64,000 nt of DNA from Floccularia luteovirens. Taxonomy: Eukaryota; Basidiomycota; Agaricomycetes; Agaricales; Squamanitaceae. Location: NCBI GenBank assembly GCA_009739215.1, contig VSJF01000010.1, positions 1,054,001-1,118,000 of the forward strand, written 5' to 3'. Numbering within the stretch: position 1 is the stretch's first letter; each line of letters begins with the position of its first letter. The position numbers and the translations under genes were made by a program. Below the pieces are notes generated by a model. It was not told the origin of the DNA. It did not search any database and saw only the letters and a program-made list of their open reading frames with translations. Below, piece by piece: positions 36,805-48,832 of this stretch.

Positions 36805-39800
36805 TTACAGGTCGTCCAAAACATACAAGAGTGTGAGTTGACCAGAATCAGAAATTGTGCCGAGATAATTGTGCCCTTGCCACATTGCAATCATCTCGTC
36901 GTGGAAGGTATCCCTATATCTCCTCGACACGGGTATCCAACATAACCTTTTACCATCCTTTTTGCGTATAACCCACCCGTCCTCTTCCAAAAACTCTGAC
37001 CTGTCAATTGTCGTCTCCCATTTGAATGTCCCGACATCAACCGCCTTTCCTTCTCTCCAATTAGACATGGTTTCATCGGTGAATCCATGAGTGATTTTCC
37101 TGGTCCGACGGGCGTATATCATTGAGCTATCCAAAGAAAGCTCGAGGAGCACATCAAATTTGTGTAAGCCGACAGCAAGTTCCTTCACTACTTGGCCGGT
37201 GGCAGCTTCCAACACACATGCTTGCGTATTGTCATCTCTTATGCTTGCAATCCAGCACCCATCCAGAGACCAGGCGATGCCTTGTTTCCAGCGAAATTCA
37301 TGAGAGGTAGTATAGAGAAGAGTAGGTAGTGTAGTCGTGATACTCCATACGCAGATCTTCTTGTCACCATCAATGAGTGCGAGTTTCTCCGCATCGGGGG
37401 AGAAGGCGGCGAATTCAGTGAATGTCCCTCGAAGAATGCAAGATGGCTCGCCAGAATAGGGTTTAGGGGACCAGATAGTGATTATTTCCTTTGTGACGAT
37501 GGCGACAGAGCAATTTATAGGTGAAAATATGACATTAAGCGTTTTTGGTGGCGTCGGCAGGGGTTCCAATATCAGCTGCGTAAGGTCCCATAGTTCGAGG
37601 TTGGAACGTGATGTGGAAGACAAGCCTTTCACCCTTTGGCGAGAACGATAAATTCCAAGTGCCTTCCATTGCTAACAGGTGGCCACAGTCTTGCCATGTC
37701 TGCGAGTCCCAAAAGCGAATAATGCCGCTGGTATGACCGGATGCGGTGACCCGATCTCTCTTTGGAGATACAGAAAGAGTCGATGAACCCACTTTGAATG
37801 AATGGATGCAGTGGCCAGTCGCTATGTCCCACACTTTAGTGTCGTCACCGCCACACGAGACTATTTGGGCATTGTTGAGAAATGCCGCTGAGTTTACAAT
37901 ATTCATGTGACCTTTCATCGTCATTACGATCGTGCCGCCTTCTGTGTCCCACAGTAATAGGGTCCTGAATTTTTCAGCCAGGCTTAGAGCTTGTGTCCAA
38001 TCGTTCGAAATAGCAATCACAATTTTAATGTCTTGATAACTCTTCACCACCGTCACTACCTTCCCAATCTCCACATCCCACACCTGCAACCCGCTCTCGT
38101 CAGCTGCAGAAGTAATTTGCTTCCCATTCGTATGCCACGCAACTCTTCTTACAACCCCGTCCACCTGTTGTTGATTTACTTCAGCACCTGATCCGACGTT
38201 CCAAACCCGCCATGACCTATCATCCGATCCAGAGACAATCCAATTTCCGTCCGGCGACCATGCGATTGATCTGACAGCCTCTGTATGTCCCAGTAACGTA
38301 TTCTTCAGTGTACCGACTCGAGAGTCCCAGATCTGCATACGACCATCACTCGAGCCAGAGGCAATTAAGTCACCATCCGGTGAATACTCGACACACCGCA
38401 CATAGCTGTTTCCTGCTTCAATTATATGCAAAGAAGTGCCCGACGTCGTATGCCATGTAGTGACGAGTTTAACAGCAGTGTGGTTACCAGTTGTTGTCTC
38501 GGTATCAGCATATATCTTGCAATGTGGTTTGAAAATGAATGCGGAGTTGTATATCTCCAAGGGTCGGATGCTTATCGGTGAGAAGAACTCGAGGACAAGT
38601 TTGTATGCTTCCTTCATTAATTGAGGTACGTCCTCATTCGACCCTTGCCCTACATTTTCCTGCATACGATTATTTCAGGATATCCACACTCAAACATGAA
38701 ATGTGATGATACCTTCCACCATTCGTACGCCCCAATCAACCCTATAACTCCATCCCGCAAGCGATTGGTATAACTAAGAGCCTCAACCCATTGTGTGAGC
38801 TTTCTTCTGACAAACTTCTCCAATAGATCCAAAAGTTCCGACGTCGGTTCGCAATTCTTGAGATGTGTGGCCCAATAAACACAAGCGTACTGTAAATGAG
38901 CAGGGATATGTTTCTTGACCAGATCTGGAAGCTCGGGGATGTCCTTCATACATAAAAACGGATTATCTAGTTGACATATGTTTTGGGCGAGCATTGAGTC
39001 CTTTGTCATTGTTGATAGACAGGCAGATGCGAGGCGGGAGTGGTGTTCGATTGGATTGATATAGAATTTAGTGTTGTCACATCGCTCCTTGTCAATAATG
39101 AATTGCGGAAAGCTGGCATGTAACATTTGGATTTCTACATCTTCGGCCATCTTGCCATCCTCTCTCCTTGGCATATGTATCAAAGACCCAAGCCGACTCA
39201 GGACGTATTCTGTGTCTTCAATGCTGATACCAGTCAGATCCTTCAACATATTGGCAGATACACGGTCCTGTACCAATGCCAGACTCCCAAGGACTACCAG
39301 AATATTTCGTCGGATCTGAGGTGATTTCAGATCGTATTCAGAAAAAGCATGTTGAAGGACAGTCAGGTATAGCTGATCAAGCTTTCCAAGACTGAATGCT
39401 GCATCCGTAAGGTTGTTGGATAACAGCGCATCCAATGTCTCGAGAGGCCGATATGGTTTGTCTTCTAGGAAGTGGACCAGAGTTGCTGCATAGATGAAAA
39501 GACCTTCGGCATGCCGAGTAAGGTCATCAATAAGGGTCGGGCGTGCATCTAGTATATGCTGGCTTGTTCTCCTAAGGTTCTCCTGCAAGTACAGTCGTAT
39601 ATCCCCATCAGCGATGCATTTAGGGATATCCTGCATCTGGAAAGGTTTCAATATGTTCCGAAAATCGACAGAGTCAAGTGCTTTTTGAATATGCATTTCT
39701 GGTCGGGTTGTGACCAGGACCCGTAGCTGAAACGGCAGGTTGGGTATCTGTCGCATAAGGAGGTAAAGTAGTTGAACCACATCGTTTTGCGCTGACTTCT

Positions 39801-41004
39801 GACATTCGTCAATGGCATCCATAACGATGACCACTCGGTGATGCGACGACGCCACTTTCTTGAGAGGCTCAATGATGAGTTCTTTAAGATCAAATTCCAG
39901 TTGTTGTCCATGTTTTCCCTGATTGATATATGCACGAGCTGCAGCCACTAGATGTGGGCGTAGCTTTGGCTGGCTGGCTGCTAGTTGATATGCAAGTGTC
40001 GGTAATACATGTCTGGCGGTACTCAACCTGTCCACATCGCGAACGAAGAAAAAGGACGCCCCCAATGATTTAGGGTTCGTGTTGTCGAGACGTCTAGACA
40101 TCTCGAAGGCAAGAGTTGACTTTCCAGTCCCGGCGCCACCACTGAGAACGTAGATCAGTGGGTCATTTCCGTTTAAATCGGGACCGCGTGTCCACTTTGT
40201 CATGTCCTCAAGTAAATCAGTTCGTGTTCCCTGAAGGACTCCGGATGTGGTTGGATTGAGCGATGAAGAGTATCTGGAATTGACGTGTGGAAGACTCTCT
40301 AATGCCTTTGCAGCTAATTCCTCTACGACGCCGTTGAGTAACTGTTCGACTGTAATTTGACCTTGAAGCTGTATTGTATGTCAGTCGTTATATATGGACA
40401 ATCATGTTGAAGAGCACGTACCGAAAAGTTCCTGGTTGCGTTATCGACACCTTGTCTAAGCTTCACCAAGGTGTCTGCGTTACTCTTGCTCTTGAAGAAC
40501 TTTTTTGTGCGTGATTCTTGTTTTAATTTTGTTGCTTCAATCTCGAGATCATTGAGCCTCCTGCAGTGCATTTTTGTCAACAATAGTTATAGCAGAGATT
40601 ATAAACAAACTTCCAACCTGATAAGACCGGTTACCCTTTCCTCTAGCTCAGGAGAGTTTGTGGACCACCCGTATGATCCCACTCCCATTTCGGACGCCAC
40701 ACTCTCAGCATGTTTGCGGGTCTTGTCTATGATAACCGCAAGAGTTTTGATATTTTCTGCCAAATCTTTTCGAATCCCTTCATTTCCACGAGCTTGCTAC
40801 AACGGGAGGTGTTAACTTTGTGGACATATCCTAATCAAAACCCAAACCTACAATGACCATTCCAATCAACGAAGTTAACGCGGAGGCAGCCACTGGCAAA
40901 CCGGGGATAGGACTGATGGCTAGCACATCTTTCCCGACAATAACGATCTGTTGGGCTGCATTCAGGATGTTATCGATTGTCTGATCAGCTTTGGATGGAG
41001 ACAT
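36805..41004 (-). CDS. NACHT-WD40 NLR-like protein with helical N-terminus, frameshifted
   Basis: STAND NTPase of the kind that controls non-self recognition and cell death in fungi. Exons: 40852-41004, 40618-40796, one to about 40430, one from 40368 to 38713, then 38659 onward. The first 150 residues are helical (IDNILNAAQQIVIVGKDVLA, ESVASEMGVGSYGW, KLRQGVDNATRNFSLQGQIT), much like the MLKL-type four-helix N-domains often joined to basidiomycete NACHTs; that match is inference. The NACHT domain has its P-loop GGAGTGKST near residue 230 and Walker B VVIVMDAIDEC, then a helical region to about residue 700. About ten diverged WD40 repeats follow (CVEYSPDGDLIASGSSDG, SIAWSPDGNWIVSGSDD). At about 37618-37622, after FSPKGERLV, one base is missing: the frame stops at 37535, while the next frame carries three more WD40 units (SRSNLELWDLTQL onward) and ends at 36805. 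Full length would be about 1,320 residues. Confidence 0.85.
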
Positions 41005-41765
41005 TGGTCCATAAGACTGTTGGGCTATTCTATCCGATGATTGAGATGAGAAGCAATAAGGCAATGAATAGAAGAACGCACCACTGCCGTGAGAGTAAAA
41101 CAATGGGCGGCTATCCCTCGATGGCCATGTTACGTTACCAATGAGTATTGAGTACTAAGTTGTGATGTGCTATAATGTGAACTCATTCAAATTGAAGGAG
41201 TGACATCTCTTTTTCGAAAATCTTGTCGGTCATTTGCAACCGGGGCTAACGAGAGTTTCAGTTGGCGCATTCAAATGCTTTTTGAGACTCTCGAGGGTGA
41301 GATTGACGCCCAACTTGGTGAGCCAGAGTATACAAGCGTTGTTCTAAGACGCAGCTTCCTGAATTGCTGCATCGATGGCGACTCACGTGAAAGTTTTCTG
41401 TCGTTGCTGGAATGTTTGCAAGGCACGCACGACGTCTACTCTAACGGAATTTTTCTCTTACGTAAACGACACAGATAACATATACTGACAACCATTCAAT
41501 ATTCAACATCGTGACCACGAAAATAGGCAATTTTGTTGACGTGCCTCAAAGGCGACACTGATACGATTTCGAATACTAACAAATACGATAGAAGATATCT
41601 AGAAGTTTGAAATATATGATAAAGGTAATTTAATGTTCTACAACAATATCTATACCTCTATTAATACGAAGAAATTTTGGCATAAGGCATAAAGAGAGCA
41701 TATGTGTAGACATAACATGAAGATTAGTCAGGGTATCCATAACGTCGGGGAATGCGGAGAGGGGG
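41005..41765. other. Intergenic between the NLR and MQTRS paralogue 2
   Basis: NLR promoter region plus the 3' flank of paralogue 2. A 92-codon + frame at 41200-41478 has no recognised motif. An in-frame minus-strand ATG at 41103 would lengthen the NLR by 33 residues but reads like leader sequence. Confidence 0.35.
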
Positions 41766-42476
41766 TCAAATAATCTCCTCCGTCGGGAACCGGCGTAACT
41801 TTGAACTTGAACGCGTTTTCCACGCCTCTGGAAAGACAGGTATTGGAGCTGGTTCTGGTCGGAAACTCCAATCGAGTACCACCGTACCACAAGGACCTAT
41901 CGTGCTTCCGGACTTCTCAGGGACAGGCTTTTGCACTTCCCCAGATCGTTCGCTCTCGGCGATAGAGTACATTTTCAATGCTCGTTCCTCGCAGAGGTCT
42001 GCCATGTACATACATAGAGCTTCATCGTCTGTCCTGGGGTATACCACTGGAGGTTCAACCTCATAAACAGCATTGTCTGTTTCATCAAACCTCCACACTT
42101 GACCGCCACCACGCCTGAGTGGCGGAAGAAGTTTTTCGGCTAACGGTGCTTTTGGAACAGGAGCGACTGAGTGTTGCTGTACTTGATGTTCTAAACCGGT
42201 ATCCATGGCAAAGCTGTGGTCCGTCGAAAGTGGTGTCAAGGGCCCATCAAAAAGAGAGTCGAAGCTTGAGTCGGAGGAACCTTCCGAAGAGAGGAACGGG
42301 CTGGGTACCCTATCTTCAGAATCGATGTTCAAAATCGGGACACATGTCGATGCGTCGTCAGGATGCGTCCAACGGGTATGAACGCCCATCCCAGTCTTGC
42401 TAGGTGAAATTACGACGGCCACTCCTTGGTCATCAACATAGGATTTAATTTTTTTGGCCTGGCTACGAGTTTGCAT
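41766..42476 (-). CDS. MQTRS-family small protein, paralogue 2
   Basis: Intact 236-codon single-exon protein of unknown function. It starts MQTRSQAKKIKSYVDD, then VVISPSKTGMGVHTRWTHPD, which matches VRISVSDTGKGTHIRWD of the protein at 35600. A Ser/acidic middle (SSEGSSDSSFDSLFDGPLTP) is followed by an ordered part RRGGGQVWRFDETDNAVYEV, YMADLCEERALKMYSIAESE, GPCGTVVLDWSF and PVFPEAWKTRSS. No membrane segment or signal peptide is seen. With paralogue 1 it brackets the NLR: both start codons lie on the outer sides and both genes point at the NLR. The basic start suggests nuclear or nucleic-acid binding, but that is a guess. Confidence 0.8.
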   Translation of the reverse strand: MQTRSQAKKIKSYVDDQGVAVVISPSKTGMGVHTRWTHPDDASTCVPILNIDSEDRVPSPFLSSEGSSDSSFDSLFDGPLTPLSTDHSFAMDTGLEHQVQQHSVAPVPKAPLAEKLLPPLRRGGGQVWRFDETDNAVYEVEPPVVYPRTDDEALCMYMADLCEERALKMYSIAESERSGEVQKPVPEKSGSTIGPCGTVVLDWSFRPEPAPIPVFPEAWKTRSSSKLRRFPTEEII

Positions 42477-43120
42477 TGTCGGGAGAAAGATGTGTATATC
42501 TTGAGGGGAGGAGGTGTGTCTGCGTTTTGCGATATTGGATAGTATAGAAAAATTGTGGCTTCATATACATTTTTTCGATTCTGCTGCTTTGGCATTTTGC
42601 GCTTGGGCATTGAGCGTCGCCACTCCATATTATTTTTTCCTTTGTTTGCAGGATTTGGTGCAGCTTTGACATGGGGGACAATGCTCTGATATTATTCGAC
42701 CATGATAGTTTATGGCCGTTCTGGACCTAATAATAATTGAAGGCGGTGCCACGAGGTACCGCTTTGACCTTTGCATTGACATTATTATTTTTGGTTAAGT
42801 GGCGCAAAATCACTGGAATACATTCCCGTGCTGTATAACAGGCCACAAAGCATATATACCTGACAACATCACTTCACAATAACAAAACAATTGGATTGTC
42901 CTTGAAGATATTGCACGCAAGATCCTCTTCAAGAATTGGTTGTTCTTTGTTATTCTTTCTATCGTACAACATAAATAATTCGAAACGTCGTGTTTAAACC
43001 CTGATGATTCTCGAGATTATAATCTGCCGTTCGTTGACAAAAAAATATTTTGGAGGTTCAACTGAGTCCACATAAAAGTTGGTATTATTCGTTTTCAGAA
43101 TACATATGTAAGTTACAGAT
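42477..43120. other. Intergenic between MQTRS paralogue 2 and the second P450
   Basis: Holds the promoter of paralogue 2 (pyrimidine-rich leader just before the ATG) and the P450 3' flank. Two 72-codon minus frames are shadows. Nothing else seen. Confidence 0.4.
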
Positions 43121-45254
43121 TTATTCGGTGATACTCATCAGGGATACTAATCGCTTCTGCGCTGCTTCATTTCTTGGCTCCAACTTACACTGGAACGGTT
43201 TAGGATGACTGGTATTAATTGAGAAGTTAGTGAATTTAAATGTAGCACATAAGAACTCTACGTACCTCACGAGGCCTGTTTGGAAGGCAACTTCTGGTGT
43301 GATGTCTTTCCCATCCTCTCCAACTACCTTTTTTATAGTGAAAATAGATAGGATAGAAGCTATTCCAATGAACAAGCTTGCGTCGGCAAAGTGCCTGCCA
43401 GGGCAAATTCTGAAATTTGTTTGGAGATGTCAGAAGTAGTATATGCCAGTGAGCGTATAACACACCTTCGACCAAACCCAAACTGTGATGTGGGAATTGG
43501 TTCTCCACGACCGTGGGGTTTATCCAAAAATCGGTCTGGAGAAAATGCGAAAGGGTCTTGGTATACCTTCTCATCGACGGTCATACCACTGAACCGGACT
43601 GTTTAACAAGAGTTTCGACTTTCGTTCTACATATTATCACATACCGTGCGTTTGCAATAATAATTGAGTCCTTCGGAATAAACATACCGTTGTATATATC
43701 ATCTTCCACGGACCGATGTGGTACACCTAGGTCACGGTCGTGAGCAACCTATGTAATTGAAGATATATGATATTGTAGTAGTACCCAGAGGGACAGCGCT
43801 GTTCCATCTAAAGCAGTGTACTTTGTTAGATTCACCACATACAAATGTTGGAAGGGTAATCTCTACGTGCCTATAGGTCTCTTGAAGTATGAGGTTAACA
43901 TACGGAAGATCCTCCCTGTCTCCAAATTCTGGAAGCCTCTCTGAACCCACAACAGAATCAATTTCTTCTTGAGCCTTCTTTTGGCAGTCTGGATTTAATG
44001 TCATGGCCAACATAAAAATAGACATAGTTGACCAAGTCTGGTTGTCTCAAAGTTAGCTTTGAACATATGCTGGGAAAAAAGTAGCCAACAGTTTCTGCTC
44101 CGGCGGCATGGATTGTGGCGGCAGATCCTTGTGCGTCATGAATATTAGTGTCACTTTCAGGTCCTTCACGAAAGAGCTTGTCGAGGTGATAGGACAGGTA
44201 TGATGGCTTTGCTGTCCCTTCCGCCTAGCAAAAACACTTTTAACGACAGCTAGGTATTCAGGGTTACAATGTTGACATACAAGCTGTTGTTGGACGACTT
44301 GGAAAGGATATTCATGCAGCTCCCGGACGAACTTTCTAAATTCTCTTGCTTTTGTTGCGTAAAATGTTCCTGGGAACCAATACGGCATGTATTTTACTAA
44401 CAAACATTTTTGTTAGAATGTTGATCGTCAGCATGATCAAACTCACAGAACGGTAGGACATCGACCAGAGTATTCCCAGGAGCTCCGCAATTGCTCAATG
44501 CATACTCTACATTTTTTACAATATCCATGTAAGTATCTTCACTGGATCCAATCGTCTGTCCATAAGCGATTTGAGTAATTATAGCAGTTGAGAAACTGGA
44601 ACACTGAGTTTAGCTAACAGGGCAAAGTCCAAAATGGAACTCTCAACCGTTCTAGGTGGTTTTCCAGGTCTTGGGGAGCACGAGAAAGATTTAGGATCAA
44701 GCCATGAGCTGCTTGTTGTTGAATCTCATGATAAGCACTACATTTCGCACTGGCAAAATATTGCTGAAGAAGTTTACGGTGCAGTTGAAACCTTTTCCCA
44801 TATCTAAAAAATGTAAGGGTATTATCCCAGCCCATCCTGGATTTAAGACAATGAAAGGGGGAGGACCAGTTAAATCCTGAAATTTACATACAGCTTGAAT
44901 GTCGGGAAACCCGGTCTGTCACTGTAATTATTGCCTCTCTTATCGAGTAACTCGGCGGCAGCTTCGACAGAGTTTATGACAATGATGGATTGTCCAGGAA
45001 CTCTTAAGTGCATAACATCACCTGGGGAACGTATGAAATACCGTTTCACCATATCAACTGAAGAATGACCTACCATATTTTTTAGACCATTCATAAAACA
45101 CATTCTCTTGATTGGTTAAAGGCATGATTCGAAGGTGGCCAATTAGTGGGTCTGCAGGTGGTCCGGGAGGTAGTGGGGGCCGTTTCTGGAAAAAGCGTTT
45201 AAGCCAGTAGGCAAACATCCAGGTTGCTAAAACATATAGATAGGTAGACATCAT
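43121..45254 (-). CDS. Cytochrome P450 monooxygenase (second copy)
   Basis: Microsomal P450 of the O-methylsterigmatocystin-oxidoreductase-like type common in mushrooms. The start MMSTYLYVLATWMFAYWLKR is the membrane anchor, followed by the Pro hinge PPLPPGPPADPLIGHLR. The C-helix region FFRYGKRFQLHRKLL keeps the Arg, but Phe replaces the usual Trp. An intron splits the I-helix, giving AATIHAAGAET plus TWSTMSIFMLAM. The K-helix is LILQETYR; a GC-AG intron (43808-43870) joins it to WNSAVPLG. PERF-type FSPDRFLDKPHGRGEP is followed by the heme loop FGFGRR plus ICPGRHFADASL with the Cys ligand. It ends RLVSLMSITE at 43121. All core motifs are present, about 510 residues. Substrate unknown. Not closely similar to the P450 at 9.2 kb. 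Confidence 0.9.
43808..43870 (-). other. GC-AG intron in the second P450
   Basis: Donor ATAG/GCACGT, acceptor TTTAG/ATGG, 63 bp. Only this choice joins QETYR to WNSAVPLG in frame, the usual K-helix to K-prime link. The nearby GT would shift frame. Confidence 0.7.
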
Positions 45255-46674
45255 TAGAAACTGGTAGGTGTGGGTTTGTTATCACAGCGAGAGATTCCCT
45301 GCAAATTAACTATACTGGTTGTTTTATATTCATCGCCACCATACAATCCCCATTATAAGGAGATTGCAAGGCTCTGAGAAGTACTTTTCTCCAGAGTCAC
45401 TGGGGCATGGTGTGAGAGCGCCTCCGACTCGGCACATACTTGTTGCATATGGAGCGAAGGGGGGTAGAAGGTATAGCCGTTAGGTCATTAGAATCATTGT
45501 TGTATTGAAGCCATGATGGACTCTCTTAACCCATTCAGTTGATACAAAAACAGCTGGCCAAGCACCAGGCTGCCCAAAGCAACCAAATCAATCAGTAATA
45601 CAGTATATGTCACAAGCTGCGAGCAGAAGAACATATTCAACCTTATTGTACATTCTTATATGGTGATGTATTTTCGGATCAGCCTTCCCGTTAGATCTGA
45701 CCATCCGAGTCCTGGAGCGTTGATACTTAGGCTCCATATGCAGTTTATCCAACGTCTGAACTAAAAGTCTCACCGAAGATATTTGCATTCTCTGGCCTTC
45801 ATGAACTCATCCATCCATCGTAAATCAGCTCAATTATGCCTTTTGATGTTCGAAGCTACCATATTAGTATTGAGTGGAGTTATACATGCTCTCTTCCTTC
45901 CCATCAAAGATGGTGTTAAGATAATTCTGGACCGAACCTCACGAATAACGCTGACCACCTGATCATGGAATGCGGAAGATATTATCCCGATATGCACATA
46001 TGCGAGTGCCACAAAAGGATCCTAGTAATGCTCGCGAACCCTTGTTCCGTTTTCCAAACTTGAATTGATCCAGTCCCTTACGTAATACGAACCCTCTGTT
46101 AGGTGCAGTTTTTGGTATCACTCCTGTTGCTTTCTTGGGGAACACAAACAGGACAGACGCAATCGTTATGAATAGCTTGCGTTCATGAAGTGTGCAGCCA
46201 GTCGGAGGAACTTAGGAGGGAGACATGGCCAAATACTAGGTTACACAAAACTTAATTCTCATGCCAAGGCAGCAGCTGCAAGATGTTCTACACCGCTAAT
46301 TAAACTAGGGAAACTAGCGACTATATAATCCATCCATATAAATTAACCAACACCATCAAATTTTATATTCACATGTGAGGGTCTCTGTAAAGTATCACTT
46401 TCTAATTCTAATATAACTAGTGCAACATTTCTCTTCTTGGTTTCCTACGGTGTTAATGTGGCAAGGAGCCTCCTATCCTTGGTCGATAGTGTGCGAGAGT
46501 ATCTCTTCTGTGAATGCCTGATGGTATATTGCGTCACTAATCCTTGTTCATGATATGGTGTAGTAACAAACGACAGTGTTATTATTGCAATATACAAGAA
46601 ATTAATAAAGAGAGTCTTGGGTAATTTTTTTTCCAGAGTAACTAAGCCCATCGAACTAATCTGGCAGGCCCTTC
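45255..46674. other. Intergenic, P450 promoter side
   Basis: 1.4 kb with no recognised gene. Two overlapping minus frames at 45830-46145 (one with YVHIGIISSAFHDQVVSVIR) may be relics, but I cannot place them. A minus frame at 46445-46714 is a shadow of the bestrophin end. Confidence 0.35.
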
Positions 46675-48832
46675 TTACTTGTATTGGCGAGTCAAGGTAT
46701 CCACTTCCTTCCATCCCTTCACCAATGTTCTTCTGATACTGGGCATACCTGGGACGCTAGCCTTCTCTGGGGTCTCATACTCAGTGTTATCTTTTGTCAG
46801 TTCAAATGCATTGCGACGGTCCACAGGAGCGAATGGTTGATTCCTATGATGTTGATTGATCAGATTTATTGTGCTAGTCAGGCGAAAGGTTCTATATACA
46901 TACCAGACAGAGAACAGGAAATCTGTTGGATGGGGGTTGGTGTGCTAAAAGAGGGAACATCATTAATGCATCTCCGCAGTCTTGAATAAGTCAACGTACT
47001 GCTGTAATCTGGTTAAGCTCGCGGTGGATGGCTAAGCAGAAGTGGTCGAGATCTAGAGGGGACATTAGACAACGCGTAAAGGATTGTGTAGATGTCAGAA
47101 ACGAACCAAGATCGTTCAAATCATAGTTAAAGGGATTTTCACTGCAAATCATTTCATTAACACTTTGTCAATAATAATTTGGATATATAATAACTTACAT
47201 TTCCTGACCAATCTCGAGGAACCCGATAAGTAGGAATGAAGCGAATGCAGTTCCAGGAATGATGAAATAGCCGTAAGCGGGGCTGTAGATTTGGAACTGC
47301 AGAAAAGTCAATGCCGAAGCATTTGATAAGGTTGGGATTGGAACTGACCGGAAGGAAGAGCAGATAAAGCCAAAGGGACATCCTCAAATGGGCTTGATAT
47401 GCGAAAGGAAGAGGAGTATTGCAAATGCGTTCAAGGTTGGAGAGAGTGTCGGACAATGCTATAACATTGTTTGTAATAGTAGTTGCGATGGCAGGCTGTA
47501 TTAATCCACTGGTCATTACAACTGAAAAATGAGAAAAAAGAGGTCAGATTTGATGCGATAGTCTGTTCCGCTTGACTTACAATTACTATAACTGTTGGAG
47601 GAGTCAATCATCGGCTGAATCGTTGCATGATTATGGCACTTACTTGGAGAGGAACATCAGAATCTCAACCGGAACTTGGCTCTCAACGATTTCGCTTTTC
47701 TTGAGTTTTCTTCTTCTTGCTTCACCAGGCTGTGCGCGACGCAGTATACACCTGATGCACCATTTGAAGAACCTCAGGAGGGGGATATAATCATAGATGG
47801 TACTATCAGGGGGGTTTCTTGCGGGTTTCAATGGACGATCGCTTTCAACAGAGGCCAATGCTTTCTCAGGATCATAACCTTCACGGCCAGGTCGTGGGGT
47901 GTGTACCCTTGAATCTCCACGCATCCAGCTTGCATCAGATGTACCATCATTGACAATAGTTAGTTCTTTTGCGTGAGTAGCCTTCTCGTTGGTATGGCGG
48001 GTATCATCAATAGGACTTGATGGATCGAACCACAGGGGTAAAGTTTCATCTTCATATTCGCCATGTGTGTTGGCATATCGAGGCAAAAATGATACTGAGG
48101 GATATAAATCTTCATAGTAGATGCCTTGCTCTCCTCGCAAGAAATGCTACACCGGACCTCATGTCAGTTGGATACTCAATGAGACTAAAATGACACAAAC
48201 CTTAACGGAAACAGAAAACGCATGGATCTTGACAGGCACGTGTTAGTGGTGACGGGGACAGCAGCCGAACTAAAAAGTCTTACAAGGTTGATGATTGTTT
48301 TTTTCTCAATCACACTTTGCAGTTCTGACTGCTTCTTTTGTAGCCCCTTGTTTTCTCTTTCATTGGGAACATGTAACCAAATCTGGAACGGATGGATGAG
48401 TGTTGGTGGTGTATAAATATGATAGATGTGAATACCAAGAGAGCAAGGTTCCGTGATATTGTGAAAATGTTAGTCCACATTTTTCGACCATCTTGATATC
48501 TATGAGAGAAGTGAGTACATGTTAGGTCAGATGATTTTGGATGTGTTACCTCTCGTACGCCGATGAAGTCCTGAAAGAAATGACCAAACCGAGCACCGTA
48601 CCCAGCACTGTCAACAGGGAGTTCGGAATAGCAAGGGTGTGCGTTGTTAGCTTCGACACAGTCGCAACCACTGGCGATCCGATCTCAACACATGTTTTAC
48701 CTCGACTGAAAACGAATACTCACTCGTCGCAATTAACGTGAAGAAGAGAACTTCAGGCCATATGTCATTTATGACCGTAGCATTGAAACGTTTTATGCTC
48801 CAGCTCCTAAAGAGCGGATTTGCTGCTGGCAT
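46675..48832 (-). CDS. Bestrophin-like (UPF0187) membrane channel protein
   Basis: Membrane protein of the fungal bestrophin-like group, proposed anion channels. The start MPAANPLFRSWSIKRFNATV leads to NDIWPEVLFFTLIAT. An intron is followed by TLAIPNSLLTVLGTVLGLVI plus SFRTSSAYER, and after another intron YQDGRKMW-type sequence. The 166-codon middle has a long hydrophilic loop, then IPLLRFFKWCIRCILRR and SEIVESQVPVEILMFLS. Next come LIQPAIATTITNNVIALSDT, LSNLERICNTPLPFAYQAHL, RMSLWLYLLFLP, FQIYSPAYGYFIIPGTAFAS, LEIGQEM, ENPFNYDLNDL and HFCLAIHRELNQIT. It ends FAPVDRRNAFELTKDN and VKGWKEVDTLTRQYK at 46675. The NPFNYDLNDLxxDHFC acidic segment is the bestrophin calcium-clasp-like motif. Complete, about seven introns. 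Confidence 0.88.

Noticed and set aside
44026..44100. Apparent break of the I-helix in the second P450 (frame ending LLATFFPAYVQS)
   Set aside because: An intron with donor gttggc, branch GCTAAC and acceptor ccag restores AAGAET-TWSTM, so the gene is intact.
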